NCBI GenBank assembly: GCA_012960245.1
Contig: DUBO01000025.1
Span: forward strand, 34,514 to 98,513
Reading direction: 5' to 3'
DNA: 64,000 nt
DNA from: Candidatus Binatota bacterium
GTDB lineage: Bacteria > Desulfobacterota > Binatia > UBA1149
Shown here: in pieces, positions 9,193 to 17,853 of the stretch
Numbering within the stretch: position 1 is the first letter of the stretch
How the letters are laid out: every line of letters starts with the position of its first letter
The notes under the pieces: generated by a model
The model's database searches: none
The model's input: only the letters and a program-made list of their open reading frames with translations
What the model was told of the DNA's origin: nothing
Program-made: the position numbers and the translations under genes

Positions 9193-9389
9193 GTCGGGTG
9201 TTGGGTGCCCGGTTAGCTCGGATGGGCACCACGGATTGTAGCTGATTCGGGCCTTTTTCGTGCGCAGGGGCCAACGCGGGCCTGGAGTTAGCTTGCATGC
9301 TGATCGTTCAAGCGGCGCTTGCTTAACGGGGGAGATTGGTAGAGCTTGAAGGTCTACGATGCGTAGCGAGCGCAGCAGGACGAACAGAT

Positions 9390-9656
9390 ATGGAAGCCAG
9401 TGAAATAGAAAAAATCCTGGGCGAGGCTATCGCCGGTGCCCAGGTGCAGGCAGAAGACACCAAGGGCAACAGTGGCGATCACTTCAGGGTGATCGTCGTG
9501 GCCGAGGTCTTCGAAGGCTTGGGCATGGTTGCGCGACACCGCGTGGTCTACGAGGCCCTGGGCGACAACATGCGGGAGCGTATACACGCCCTGACCATGG
9601 AGACGCTGACGCCCGAACAGTACCGCTCACAGATCGTAAGCCTCGAGGAGGGCTGA
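9390..9656 (+). CDS. BolA/IbaG family protein
   Basis: An 88-residue BolA-like protein. The start is ATG 9390, set by an AGGA ribosome-binding site nine bases upstream; upstream in-frame codons give a non-conserved leader. The core has the family pattern GDHFRVIVVAEVFEG followed by RHRVVYEALGDNM. BolA proteins bind monothiol glutaredoxins through a shared 2Fe-2S cluster and help iron-sulfur or iron homeostasis. The gene directly following, four bases away, is exactly such a glutaredoxin, so the pair very likely works as a complex. Confidence 0.9.
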   Translation: MEASEIEKILGEAIAGAQVQAEDTKGNSGDHFRVIVVAEVFEGLGMVARHRVVYEALGDNMRERIHALTMETLTPEQYRSQIVSLEEG

Positions 9657-9660
9657 AGAC

Positions 9661-9978
9661 ATGGCCACCGATATATTCAAGACCATCGAAGAACAGGTAA
9701 AAGCCGAACGCGTTGTCGTTTATATGAAGGGCACGCCCGATCTTCCCCAGTGCGGGTTTTCTAAAACTGTCTGCGAGGCCCTGCGCCTGTCCGGTGCCGA
9801 GTTCACCAGCTACAATGTACTCGACGACCCCGAGCTCAGGCAGGCCATAAAGCAGTATTCCGACTGGCCTACCATCCCTCAGCTCTATGTAGACGGCGAG
9901 CTGGTAGGGGGCTGCGACATAGTGGTGTCGCTGTACGAGAGCGGCGAGCTCGAGAAGACCCTGGCCGCCTCGGGCTGA
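9661..9978 (+). CDS. grxD: Monothiol glutaredoxin, Grx4/GrxD type
   Basis: A 105-residue CGFS-type glutaredoxin: QCGFSKTVCEAL around residues 30-41, the WPTIPQLYVDGELVGGCD glutathione-binding stretch, and standard family length. These proteins carry a 2Fe-2S cluster between two monomers, or with BolA, and deliver clusters to apoproteins. It follows the BolA-like gene after four bases. The pair's products probably help to mature the iron-sulfur enzymes encoded elsewhere in the window (complex I, CysH, RlmD). Confidence 0.95.
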   Translation: MATDIFKTIEEQVKAERVVVYMKGTPDLPQCGFSKTVCEALRLSGAEFTSYNVLDDPELRQAIKQYSDWPTIPQLYVDGELVGGCDIVVSLYESGELEKTLAASG

Positions 9979-9984
9979 GACCGG

Positions 9985-11235
9985 TCAGCCGGTTATTCGT
10001 CGCAGGATACGGTCGGCTATAAGCGAAAACATTTCTTCCAACTCGCTGTTGTCCGGCGAGAACACCATCGTTCCCTCGGGCTGGTTGGGGTTGACCATGC
10101 CGTTCTCATTTGCCAGCCGACGCAGAAACTCGAGGTCGGGTTGGGCGTATTCGTAGGGCGACGTGGGGTTGCCCAGGGCGATGGTGTAGACCGTGTAGCC
10201 CGACGCGCGCAGGAGGTCAGCTTGGTCCTCGGCCTGGGAGATGCCCAGCGCACGGATGTTGTCGCCGTTTACTGACAAGCCACCTGGCAATGAGAAGGGC
10301 CACGGCGACCAGTAGTACGACAGGTTAGGGTACAAGACCGGGTTGCCGCTGCTGTAAAATCCTACGACCTTTTTGCCGTTGTCGGGATCGAAGAGTCCCC
10401 GGTACCAGGAGCTGCTTCCGTAGGCAGCCACCACCCCGTCGTAGGGTTCGGGTGCGTAGTAGTGGTTGATGGTAAAGGTGTCACGAAACGCGGTCGGCCG
10501 CCCGTCGGTAAACAGCACCACTATTTTTACGGCGTCTTCGCGCACGGGGGCGTTGTCGAGTTCGACGCGTGCCAGCCTGAGCCCCTCGTCTATGTTGGTG
10601 TCCGAGATCGGGTCCAGGGATCCAATTATGGACTGGGCTGTCGACTTGAAGTTCTTGGTGATGGGCATGTTGGTCATGCCCCAGGTGGAGTAGGTCACCA
10701 GCGCGAACTGGTCGATGTCGTCGTCAAAGTATTCGACGAAGGCCTGTGCCGCGTCCTGCAGGTCGTCGAACGAATTGCTGGTTTCGAGCGAGTACGAGAC
10801 GTCGAGCACGAGCACGAGGTCGAGCGGAAAGCGCGTTGCCTCGCCGACCGCGTAAAGATCAATGTCGTCCTGGCCGATCAGCCGCGAGAACACTCCTGGC
10901 AGTTCGTGGTTACTCGATAGTTCTACGCGTACCGCGTCGGTGCTCGGAAAATCTATGTCGACCTCGTAGTCGAGGTTACCGCCGGCGGTGAAGTTTGCGC
11001 GCGCGATGTCGAGCGCGATCTCTTCCATCGCGGCCACGCCCTTGTGGGTGTAGCGCGATGCCGCGAGCGCGCCGGCGTCGATGGCCTTGGCCATGCGCGA
11101 GCGGGTTATGTAGGCCGTGCCGAGGTCGACGGCCAGGCCGACGGCCGCGAGCGTGGCCACGAGCGAGAGCACGAAGAGCACCAGCACCACGCCGCTTTCG
11201 CCGTTACGCCGAGTTTCCTGGTAGCGCGTCGTCAT
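9985..11235 (-). CDS. TadG-like pilus assembly protein with von Willebrand A domain
   Basis: A 416-residue protein. The N-terminus RRNGESGVVLVLFVLSLVAT matches the TadG class: a short basic leader, a glycine, then one membrane segment that keeps the protein in the inner membrane. A von Willebrand factor A domain follows (metal site LVLDVSYSLET with the D-x-S-x-S pattern, and later VVLFTDGRPTAF). The ATG at 11235 overlaps the upstream TGA by one base (TGATG), favouring it over a GTG three codons earlier. Known TadG proteins belong to Flp/Tad pilus systems; no TadA ATPase, platform or secretin gene is present here. Confidence 0.82.
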   Translation of the reverse strand: MTTRYQETRRNGESGVVLVLFVLSLVATLAAVGLAVDLGTAYITRSRMAKAIDAGALAASRYTHKGVAAMEEIALDIARANFTAGGNLDYEVDIDFPSTDAVRVELSSNHELPGVFSRLIGQDDIDLYAVGEATRFPLDLVLVLDVSYSLETSNSFDDLQDAAQAFVEYFDDDIDQFALVTYSTWGMTNMPITKNFKSTAQSIIGSLDPISDTNIDEGLRLARVELDNAPVREDAVKIVVLFTDGRPTAFRDTFTINHYYAPEPYDGVVAAYGSSSWYRGLFDPDNGKKVVGFYSSGNPVLYPNLSYYWSPWPFSLPGGLSVNGDNIRALGISQAEDQADLLRASGYTVYTIALGNPTSPYEYAQPDLEFLRRLANENGMVNPNQPEGTMVFSPDNSELEEMFSLIADRILRRITG

Positions 11236-11753
11236 CAGAACCACGCCACGTCGTAAAGATCGTCGGGCCAGGGCGACATGCCCCAGGCTGAAAGATTGAA
11301 TACCGGGTCGTAGTCGTGAGCGATTTCCACCGCGGTGAGTATGACCCCGTCGTCGAGTTCGGTTATTCCCGGTATGTTGGCCGTCGCCCCCAGCACGCCG
11401 ACCTTGCTCGCGAACGAGGAGAGTGGTCCGTTGGCGACCTGTTCAAAGATGACTGGCGTGCCGTCAAAGGCGCCCTGTCGTCGCACGCGCGAGATGATGA
11501 CTATGCCGTCAACCGAAATGTCGAGCGGGTCGTCGCTCAGCTCGGTGGCGGCCACGGCCTGCTCGGGTGTAGATCCGCGCGACACAAGTGAACCTGCTTC
11601 GCGGGTGAGATTGGCCATCACCTGGCTGAAGAAAATGAGCCTGCCCAGGTCGATCGAGCCCAGCAGGATGATCGCGAGCAAGGGGGTTATCAGCATGAGC
11701 TCCACGTAGGCCATGCCGCTTTGCCCGCGCGGTTTTCTGTCGACAAGTGTCAC
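11235..11753 (-). CDS. TadE-like minor pseudopilin
   Basis: A 172-residue TadE/TadF-type protein. It has a class III signal: basic leader RKPRGQSG, predicted cleavage after Gly13, Glu at +5 of the mature chain (MAYVE), then a hydrophobic helix LMLITPLLAIILLGSIDLG. The GTG start at 11753 overlaps the upstream stop by four bases (GTGA) and its own stop overlaps the following start, so the three genes are tightly coupled. Expected to be processed by a prepilin peptidase and to act in Flp/Tad pilus assembly. Confidence 0.82.
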   Translation of the reverse strand: MTLVDRKPRGQSGMAYVELMLITPLLAIILLGSIDLGRLIFFSQVMANLTREAGSLVSRGSTPEQAVAATELSDDPLDISVDGIVIISRVRRQGAFDGTPVIFEQVANGPLSSFASKVGVLGATANIPGITELDDGVILTAVEIAHDYDPVFNLSAWGMSPWPDDLYDVAWF

Positions 11754-12223
11754 GACCCGGCTCCCGGAAATTCTTCGTTGCGAAAGCTGGCCGAGGTGCT
11801 GAACTCGTAGCCGTCAGGCGGGAAAAGTGTCCCCAGCAGGGGAGTGATGATGTCAACGCTGTGGGTCACGCGCACAGTCATGACGTCGCCGGGGCCGCCG
11901 GGGCCGGCTACCTGCTGGCCACTGCCGTTGATGGCGGTGAGCGATATGTCGCCCTGGTCGATATCGACCAGCGAGTAGTTGTCGATAACCGCGAGTACTG
12001 AATCCTGGCGGGAGAGTTGCTGGCCCGGGTTGAGGGGATCTTCCATCGTTCCGCCAATGGTCGCGTAGCGAGCGGCCTCGCTGACGGCGTGTTGCAGCAT
12101 GGAGCGGACATAGTAGATGTGGCAGAAGTCGAAAATAGAGAACAGGAACATGGCAAACGCCACGCTCGCGAGCGCCGCTTCGGTTACCATGGTGCCTCTC
12201 TCGCCGTTTCGTCGTTGTCTCAA
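11750..12223 (-). CDS. TadE-like minor pseudopilin
   Basis: A 157-residue protein, first of the three-gene Tad group. The leader RQRRNGERG ends in the predicted cleavage glycine (Gly10); the mature N-terminus TMVTEAALAS has Glu at +5, followed by a hydrophobic segment FAMFLFSIFDFCHIYYV. The apparent start is TTG at 12223; the next in-frame Met (12 residues later) would remove the leader and is unlikely. The 225-base region upstream (12224-12448), shared with the divergent DUF4301 gene, must hold the promoters of both, but no clear -10/-35 pair was recognised. Confidence 0.78.
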   Translation of the reverse strand: MRQRRNGERGTMVTEAALASVAFAMFLFSIFDFCHIYYVRSMLQHAVSEAARYATIGGTMEDPLNPGQQLSRQDSVLAVIDNYSLVDIDQGDISLTAINGSGQQVAGPGGPGDVMTVRVTHSVDIITPLLGTLFPPDGYEFSTSASFRNEEFPGAGS

Positions 12224-12448
12224 AACCGGGTTCCCCGGTCCTCAGTCAGCAATTTGCGTGCCCGGTCGGTACTTCCAGCGAGGCGCGGTGAACTGCGCAG
12301 AAACTGTCCCCGCCGCGTCCGTACAGGTGCAGGATCGGCAGCTAAGCGTCAATAAAATGACGCCACGTATGCGTTGCTTGTCCCCCGTGGATAACTCGGC
12401 AGGGTTCTTGCGCTATAGTGTACTCTGCCCGCTCGGCGGGCCGATCCC

Positions 12449-14032
12449 GTGACGGTACTGGACCCCGAAGATATACAGGCCTGCCTTGATCACGGCCTGC
12501 CTGCCGGCGAGGCCGAGCGTCAGCTGGCATTGCTGGAGTCGGGCGTGGCGCCGGTGAGGCTGGCCCGGCCCTGCACGGCAGGGGATGGCTTGACCGTGCT
12601 GACAACAAGCGAGGCTGACCGCCTGGTGGAGGCCTGGCCGGAGCTCGGGCGCAGTTGTCGACTGGTTAAGTTCGTACCCGCTTCGGGTGCAGCCAGTCGC
12701 ATGTTCAGTGCCCTGTCGGGCGTGCTGGGCGAGGGCGACCCCCCTGGGCTCGATGAGCTCAAGCACGCGGGCCAAGAGGGTTCTGCCGACGCGGCACTGG
12801 TGGCCGAGTTTGCCGAGCGCGTGAGCGAATTCGCTTTTTACGAAGAGCTGGCACTGCGGGTAGGAGCGTCCGCTGAACCTTCCGATACCGGTCATGCCTA
12901 CCTGGGCTACGGCAGGGGCCTGCTGTCTGCCGAAGGACTTGACTACGCCCGGCTCCCCAAGGGTTTGCTGGCGTTTCATCTCTACGCTGACGGTTCGCGC
13001 ACGCCGCTCGAAGAGCAGCTGTTCGAGGCCGCGGGCTACGCGGCATCCAGTGATGGCTGTTGTCGTTTGCACCTCACCGTGTCGGGCGAGCACCTGGGGG
13101 CCTTCGAAGAACTGGTCGCTCGTGTCGCTCCGCTGTACGAGCAGCGCTTCGGCCTGCGCTTCGAGCTTTCGTTCTCCGAGCAGAAGGCTTCTACCGACTC
13201 CTTGTCGGTTGACGACGACGGTGGCTTGTTCTGCGTGGAAGGGGTGCCGCTGTTTCGTGCCGGAGGGCACGGCGCGTTGATTGCCAACCTCGCCGACATC
13301 GATGCCGACCTGGTCTTCATCAAGAACATTGACAACGTGGTGCCCGAGTCGCTGGCCGCACCGACCGTGTACTGGAAGAAGGTGCTTGGCGCCGTTCTGT
13401 TGGAGCTGAGGCGTGACGTATACGCTTCGCTGGCCGAACTGCGCGCCGAGGATTGCGGTGAATCCGCGCTGGACCGAGCCGACCTTCTGATCAGCGACCG
13501 CCTGGGCGGTGAGCCGCCGCGTGGATCGGCCGAACAGCGACGCCGTGGCCTGCTGCAGAGGCTGGATCGACCGATACGGGTGTGCGGCATGGTGCCGGTG
13601 ACTGGCGAGCCCGGGGGAGGGCCGTTCTGGGTAGAGACCGCCACCGACGAATCCGGTTCCGGGTCGTCACAGTCGGTGCAGGTGGTAGAGCCGGCGCAGG
13701 TGGACCTGTCTGATCCAGAACAGGCGCGTGTAATGGCCGCCTCTACGCACTTCAACCCCGTGGATCTTGTTTGTTCGACCAGGGATGAGAGCGGCAGGGA
13801 TTACGAGCTTGCGGGTTTCGTCGATCCGGCCACGGCGTTTCTCGTTGCCAAGTCGGTGGCCGGTCGCAGCCTGAGGGCGCTCGAGCGTCCCGGCTTGTGG
13901 AACGGTGCGATGGCCGGTTGGAATACGGTTTTTGTCGAGGTCCCCCTGGAGACCTTCAACCCGGTAAAGACCGTGAACGACCTGCTGCGCCCGACCCACG
14001 TGGGACGGATGCAGCAGGTCGACAACAACTGA
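12449..14032 (+). CDS. DUF4301 family protein
   Basis: A 527-residue protein of the DUF4301 family, recognised from KFVPASGAASRMFSAL near residues 74-89, the LPKGLLAFHLY segment, and the stretch GGHGALIANLADIDADLVF followed by IKNIDNVVP. The Gly/Ala-rich N-terminal motif and the 'KNIDN' signature recall nucleotidyltransferase-like folds, but the family's function is not established to my knowledge. Start is GTG 12449. It is monocistronic, with a TATAGT about 30 bases upstream that could be a -10. Its stop is adjacent to the convergent histone-like gene. Confidence 0.85.
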   Translation: MTVLDPEDIQACLDHGLPAGEAERQLALLESGVAPVRLARPCTAGDGLTVLTTSEADRLVEAWPELGRSCRLVKFVPASGAASRMFSALSGVLGEGDPPGLDELKHAGQEGSADAALVAEFAERVSEFAFYEELALRVGASAEPSDTGHAYLGYGRGLLSAEGLDYARLPKGLLAFHLYADGSRTPLEEQLFEAAGYAASSDGCCRLHLTVSGEHLGAFEELVARVAPLYEQRFGLRFELSFSEQKASTDSLSVDDDGGLFCVEGVPLFRAGGHGALIANLADIDADLVFIKNIDNVVPESLAAPTVYWKKVLGAVLLELRRDVYASLAELRAEDCGESALDRADLLISDRLGGEPPRGSAEQRRRGLLQRLDRPIRVCGMVPVTGEPGGGPFWVETATDESGSGSSQSVQVVEPAQVDLSDPEQARVMAASTHFNPVDLVCSTRDESGRDYELAGFVDPATAFLVAKSVAGRSLRALERPGLWNGAMAGWNTVFVEVPLETFNPVKTVNDLLRPTHVGRMQQVDNN

Positions 14033-14611
14033 TCAGCCCTTCCAGGTGTAGCGTGTGCCGCGCTTCTGTCCCTTGCGGCTCACTTTCTTAGCCTTGCGCA
14101 AACGGTCGAGCGACTGTCTGAGCTGGGCCGACGTTCCACCCAGGGCTGAGCGGATCTGCTCGGCGCCGGCCTCGCCGGCCGAAGAAAGGAAGTCTGAAAC
14201 AGCTGCGTCGATCTTCTTGCGCCCCGCGTCGGTGCGGGTGCTGAAGCTCTTGCGGCTTTTCGTTCCTGCATTCTTCGCAGGGGCGCTGCCGGCCGCGGCC
14301 TTCTTGCCGCTTCCCGGCGGGCGGCCGCGACGGGGTTTGGAGGCACCGCTCATTGCTTCGAGCAGCTCACCGATGGTGAGGTCACGGAAGCGGTCGAGGT
14401 AGGGTGAATCGGCGACCTGGTCGAGCAGGTTACCCACGGGTGTTCCGTGGGCGACAACACCGAGGGCTTCTTTAAGCGCGTTGCGCGAAGCCTCTTCGAT
14501 GGCACTGGCTACGGTCGCCATAAAACCCTTACGTGGTTTTGCAGCCGCGCGACGACGCGTGGCTTTTTTTCGTGTTTTCCGTTTTGCAGTCTTCTTTTTG
14601 CTTGTTGCCAT
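14033..14611 (-). CDS. Basic histone-like DNA-binding protein with AT-hook-like motif
   Basis: 192 residues from the ATG at 14611 (an upstream in-frame start six codons earlier is less likely). The N-terminal tail (MATSKKKTAKRKTRKKATRR) is rich in Lys/Arg/Thr/Ala like eukaryotic H1 tails. A helical middle (about residues 30-90) follows, then an AT-hook-like core RRGRPPGS near residue 95, an Ala/Lys linker, and a C-terminal segment resembling a small winged helix (EQIRSALGGTSAQLRQSLDRL ending KGQKRGTRYTWKG). Likely a nucleoid protein or regulator; no exact family name is claimed. A palindrome lies about 75 bases upstream. Confidence 0.7.
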   Translation of the reverse strand: MATSKKKTAKRKTRKKATRRRAAAKPRKGFMATVASAIEEASRNALKEALGVVAHGTPVGNLLDQVADSPYLDRFRDLTIGELLEAMSGASKPRRGRPPGSGKKAAAGSAPAKNAGTKSRKSFSTRTDAGRKKIDAAVSDFLSSAGEAGAEQIRSALGGTSAQLRQSLDRLRKAKKVSRKGQKRGTRYTWKG

Positions 14612-14686
14612 AATGGCGACAATTATCACTGTACTTATTGTGCTGCAATAAAGCCGACAATAAAAAATAAACTGATAGTGTCGTTT

Positions 14687-14709
14687 AAGGGAGTATTATT
14701 AACTCCCTT
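14687..14709. promoter_or_regulatory. Perfect palindrome (AAGGGAGT-7-ACTCCCTT) in an AT-rich intergenic region
   Basis: Eight-base arms separated by ATTATTA lie between the histone-like gene (minus, start 14611) and the 3' end of the exonuclease-helicase gene (minus, stop 14775). No U-tract follows on either strand, so an intrinsic terminator is doubtful. An operator for the downstream histone-like gene, or a weak terminator of the helicase gene, are the two readings. Confidence 0.55.
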
Positions 14710-14774
14710 TATTCAGTCTATTAACGGGAGGTACTAAACAGTGCCCGAGCGGACACCGGTGAAGAGCCCGAAAG

Positions 14775-17606
14775 TCAGTCTTTCAGCTTGCGACTGAACT
14801 GTTCTACGAAGGCGTCGAGTTCGGACAGGGGCAGCAGGTGATCGCGCGTACCCGGGGGCAGCGCGGCTCGCAGGCGGTTGAAATAGCGGCGGTCCGACCT
14901 CGGGTCTACCACTACCACTATGCCCTTGTCATCGGGCGTTCGGATTAAACGGCCCACCATCTGCTTGAGCCTCAGCAGCATGCGCGGTATCGAGTAATCG
15001 CCGAAGGGGTGGCCGCCGGCTTCCTGTACCAGTTGGCCGCGTCTTTTTATGAGCGGGTCGCTGGGTACGTCGAAAGGTAGTTTTTCTATTATGACGGCCT
15101 GGCAGGCGTCACCCGGTATATCTACACCCTGCCAGAAGGCACGGGCGCCGAGCAGTACCGCGTTATCGGTAGACATGAAAGTGCGCACGAGGTCATGCGG
15201 GTCGGCGCTGCCGGTGGCGGGCGCGATAACGGTTATGCCCTGCGACGCGAGGCGGGCGTCGAGCGCCTCGGCTACGTACTCGAGTCTTTCGCGGCTGGTG
15301 AACAGCGCCAGTGTGCGTCCACCCAGGTGGCCGGCCACCGTGGCGATGGCGTCGGCGGTACGCGGTACGAGGCTGGAGGGATCGGTACGGTCTGAGAGGA
15401 AAACGACCTCGAGATTTTTTTCGTAGTCGAAGGGGCTGCCGACTGGTTTTTCCAGGCGGTAGCGGCTGCCCGCTCTCTCTGACAGCTCGAGCGCTCCAAC
15501 CGATCCGCGCAGGTCTTCACCAACGCACACCGTGGCCGAGGTCCCGAAAAGGGTTTCGATACGGTCGAGTACCTCGCACTGGAAGTCGGCGGCGGGCGAC
15601 ACCGGGGTGGCGACCACGCGCCATGATCTGCGTGATTTACGGGTCAGCCCTCTGAAGCGTACCACGAGGTGCGAAGGGGGACGCGGCAGTATGGTGTTGA
15701 GCACTCCGGCGGCGTCGAGCAGCGCCGACGCTGCGCCAGCCTCGGGACTGTCGTCGGGCTTGCCCATGTCGTCGAGCATGCTGCCTATGCTGTCGAGCAG
15801 CTCGGCCAGTTCGAGCACGCCGTCAACCAGCGGCTGCCACTCGCTCGAGCTTACCCCGTCAGCCGGTATTGCCAGCTCGTCTACCCAGCCGCGGCGGCCG
15901 TCCGAGGCCCCGGACAGCAAGCGTGACTGGTCTGATATCAACTCCACGAGGTCCAACGCCCTCCGGGCAGCGTCGCCCGCGCGGGCATCACCCAGGGGTT
16001 TGCGTCCGCCGCTTCCCGCGACCGTTTCGAGTCGGTGGCTGATTTCAACGGCCTCGGCCGACTGCGCGTAGGCGGCGTCGGCGCGCTCGGCGAGATCGTG
16101 GATTTCGTCTACCACCAGGTGCGTGAGCGTGGGGTAGTCGGGGGGCCAGCGCAGCAACAGGTCGTGGTTGGTGACGGCGATCTCGGCGCCTTCGAGCCTG
16201 GCGCGGGCCTCGCGAAGCACGCAGTCGCCATGGCAGCTTTCGCAAGCCTGGCGGCTGCACTCGCTCGCGTCTGAGCTTGTTATTTCGCGACGGTGGCGGT
16301 CGAGGCCGGGGTTCATCTGGTACAGGGCCTGGGGGATACGGTCGACTTCGCCGTGGCCGGCACTGCGCGCGAAGGCGGCCACCAGGGGCACGGCCATCGA
16401 TGCTTCGAGGCCGGGTTGTTCGAGCTGGCGGTCGAGGAAGTCGTCCAGCCGGGCGCGGCACAGGTAGTTGGCCCTGCCCTTTATGGAAGTGAAGCGCAGG
16501 TCGGGGTAACCCATGAGGGCTGCTGCTGCGGGGATGTCCTTTTCGAGCAGTTGCCGTTGCAGCAGCTTGCTGGAGGTGGTCACCAGCACCTGCTCGCCGG
16601 TGCTGCGTGCAAACGGTATCGCGACCGCCAGGTAGGCCAGCGTCTTACCGATACCGGTACCGGCTTCGCACAGGCGCACGCTTCGTCCCTCTTCGCCCTT
16701 GAAACAGGCATAGACATGGCGCATGAGGTCTACCTGTTCCTGGCGCGGCGCGTAGCCGGCGATGACCGAGGCTCCGGCGTCCTGGTCGAGAAGACGATCG
16801 GCGATGGCCTCCACGTCAAAGGGAACGGCTTTGAGCCGGGGCGAGTCACCACTGCGCAGCTCGAGTGGGGGCTCACGTTTCAGGTCGGACACTGGCAAGC
16901 GCTTGAGCCTGGGCAACCAGTTGCAGGTGGGCCCGTAATCTTCGAGCGCTTTCCTGGCGTTGGCCCCGGCGGGATCGCCCGCGGCCGATTCTTCGAAAAT
17001 CCTCAGTACCAGGCGAGCTGTGTCCAGAGTGTCGTCCAGGGCGCGATGGCGTTCGCTGCGCCCGAGTTTCATGCGGCACAGCGTGTCGAGTTTCATATTG
17101 GGCAGGTCGGGGTACGCCAGCGCAAACAAGTCCAAGGTTTCGAGAAACTCGTGGTCACCGAAGCGCGGGTTTACCTGTTTTCTAAGCCAGCTGCCCTCGA
17201 ACGAGGTGTTGTGCGCCACCACGGCCGCGTCGCCAATGAACTCGTCGAGCGCGGCGAACACGTCTGCCGGCGCGGGGGCTGCAGCAAGATCGGCGTCGCT
17301 TATGCCGGTCAGGCGGCGGATGAAGGCGCTGAGCGGCTTGGAGCTCTTGATGAAGGTGGAAAAGACGGCGAGGCCTCTTCCGCCGGGATCAACGAGCAGG
17401 GCGCCGGCCTCTATGAGGTCATCGTCGTCGGTGTCGAGTCCGGTAGCCTCGAAATCCAGGAAACACAGCGGCCCCGCGTCGGCGAGCCTCTCGAGCAGGT
17501 CGGGATCCAGTCCGAGGTCCTCGGCGCTGACCGATGTTGACCAGTTATCGTCAAGCGTAAATCCCATTTCGTCCTGAAACGGGGCCCGTGCCTCTTCGCC
17601 AACCAT
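14775..17606 (-). CDS. dinG: DinG-type helicase with N-terminal DEDD exonuclease domain
   Basis: 943 residues. The N-terminal ~170 residues form a DnaQ-like 3'-5' exonuclease: FLDFEATGLDTDDDDLIEAG (Exo I acids), VVAHNTSFEGSWL (Exo II) and HRALDDTLDTARL (Exo III). The rest is an XPD/DinG superfamily 2 helicase: Walker A EAGTGIGKTLAYLA, DEAH-like VVDEIHDL, and C-terminal QMVGRLIRTPDDKG. Iron-sulfur ligands are probably the Cys in ANYLCRARL plus the cluster CSRQACESCHGDC. The exonuclease-helicase fusion is well known in Firmicutes DinG, less so in Gram-negatives. Expected role: unwinding R-loops and repair intermediates. Start ATG 17606. Confidence 0.92.
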   Translation of the reverse strand: MVGEEARAPFQDEMGFTLDDNWSTSVSAEDLGLDPDLLERLADAGPLCFLDFEATGLDTDDDDLIEAGALLVDPGGRGLAVFSTFIKSSKPLSAFIRRLTGISDADLAAAPAPADVFAALDEFIGDAAVVAHNTSFEGSWLRKQVNPRFGDHEFLETLDLFALAYPDLPNMKLDTLCRMKLGRSERHRALDDTLDTARLVLRIFEESAAGDPAGANARKALEDYGPTCNWLPRLKRLPVSDLKREPPLELRSGDSPRLKAVPFDVEAIADRLLDQDAGASVIAGYAPRQEQVDLMRHVYACFKGEEGRSVRLCEAGTGIGKTLAYLAVAIPFARSTGEQVLVTTSSKLLQRQLLEKDIPAAAALMGYPDLRFTSIKGRANYLCRARLDDFLDRQLEQPGLEASMAVPLVAAFARSAGHGEVDRIPQALYQMNPGLDRHRREITSSDASECSRQACESCHGDCVLREARARLEGAEIAVTNHDLLLRWPPDYPTLTHLVVDEIHDLAERADAAYAQSAEAVEISHRLETVAGSGGRKPLGDARAGDAARRALDLVELISDQSRLLSGASDGRRGWVDELAIPADGVSSSEWQPLVDGVLELAELLDSIGSMLDDMGKPDDSPEAGAASALLDAAGVLNTILPRPPSHLVVRFRGLTRKSRRSWRVVATPVSPAADFQCEVLDRIETLFGTSATVCVGEDLRGSVGALELSERAGSRYRLEKPVGSPFDYEKNLEVVFLSDRTDPSSLVPRTADAIATVAGHLGGRTLALFTSRERLEYVAEALDARLASQGITVIAPATGSADPHDLVRTFMSTDNAVLLGARAFWQGVDIPGDACQAVIIEKLPFDVPSDPLIKRRGQLVQEAGGHPFGDYSIPRMLLRLKQMVGRLIRTPDDKGIVVVVDPRSDRRYFNRLRAALPPGTRDHLLPLSELDAFVEQFSRKLKD

Positions 17607-17805
17607 CGCCCGTGAGTATCTCAGCCCGGGGGCAGGCGCCAGCCTACGGCGTACAAAAACCGGCGATGCTGTTCAGCCAGGTGCGTCGCGCTGCGTCGAA
17701 ACAGCGCCCCCCGGGGTGCCCCGGCGCTGTCAACGCAAGGGGCACGCCATGGCACGGCCGTTGCTGTTGAGAGTGGGCACGAGCGGGGACGGGATAAGTC
17801 CCACG

Positions 17806-17837
17806 GGACAGCCGCGGCAAACAGGTCCCGGCTGTCC
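17806..17837 (+). promoter_or_regulatory. Leader hairpin (GGACAGCCG / CGGCTGTCC) upstream of the RelE-like gene
   Basis: Perfect nine-base inverted repeat with a 14-base loop, ending four bases before the GGAG ribosome-binding site (17842-17845). A smaller GGGAC/GTCCC stem lies just upstream (about 17786-17802). The two stems make a structured 5' leader that could control ribosome access. It matches no riboswitch class that I can recognise. Confidence 0.5.
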
Positions 17838-17853
17838 AGGCGGAGAATTGATC

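Noticed and set aside
9193-9389. Possible RNA gene in the gap before the BolA-like gene
   Set aside because: No tRNA-like cloverleaf, long stem or terminator was found; it most likely holds promoters for the flanking divergent genes.
16293-17540. Long plus-strand frame (415 codons) opposite the exonuclease-helicase gene
   Set aside because: The opposite strand carries all exonuclease and helicase motifs in frame; the plus-strand product has no recognisable pattern.
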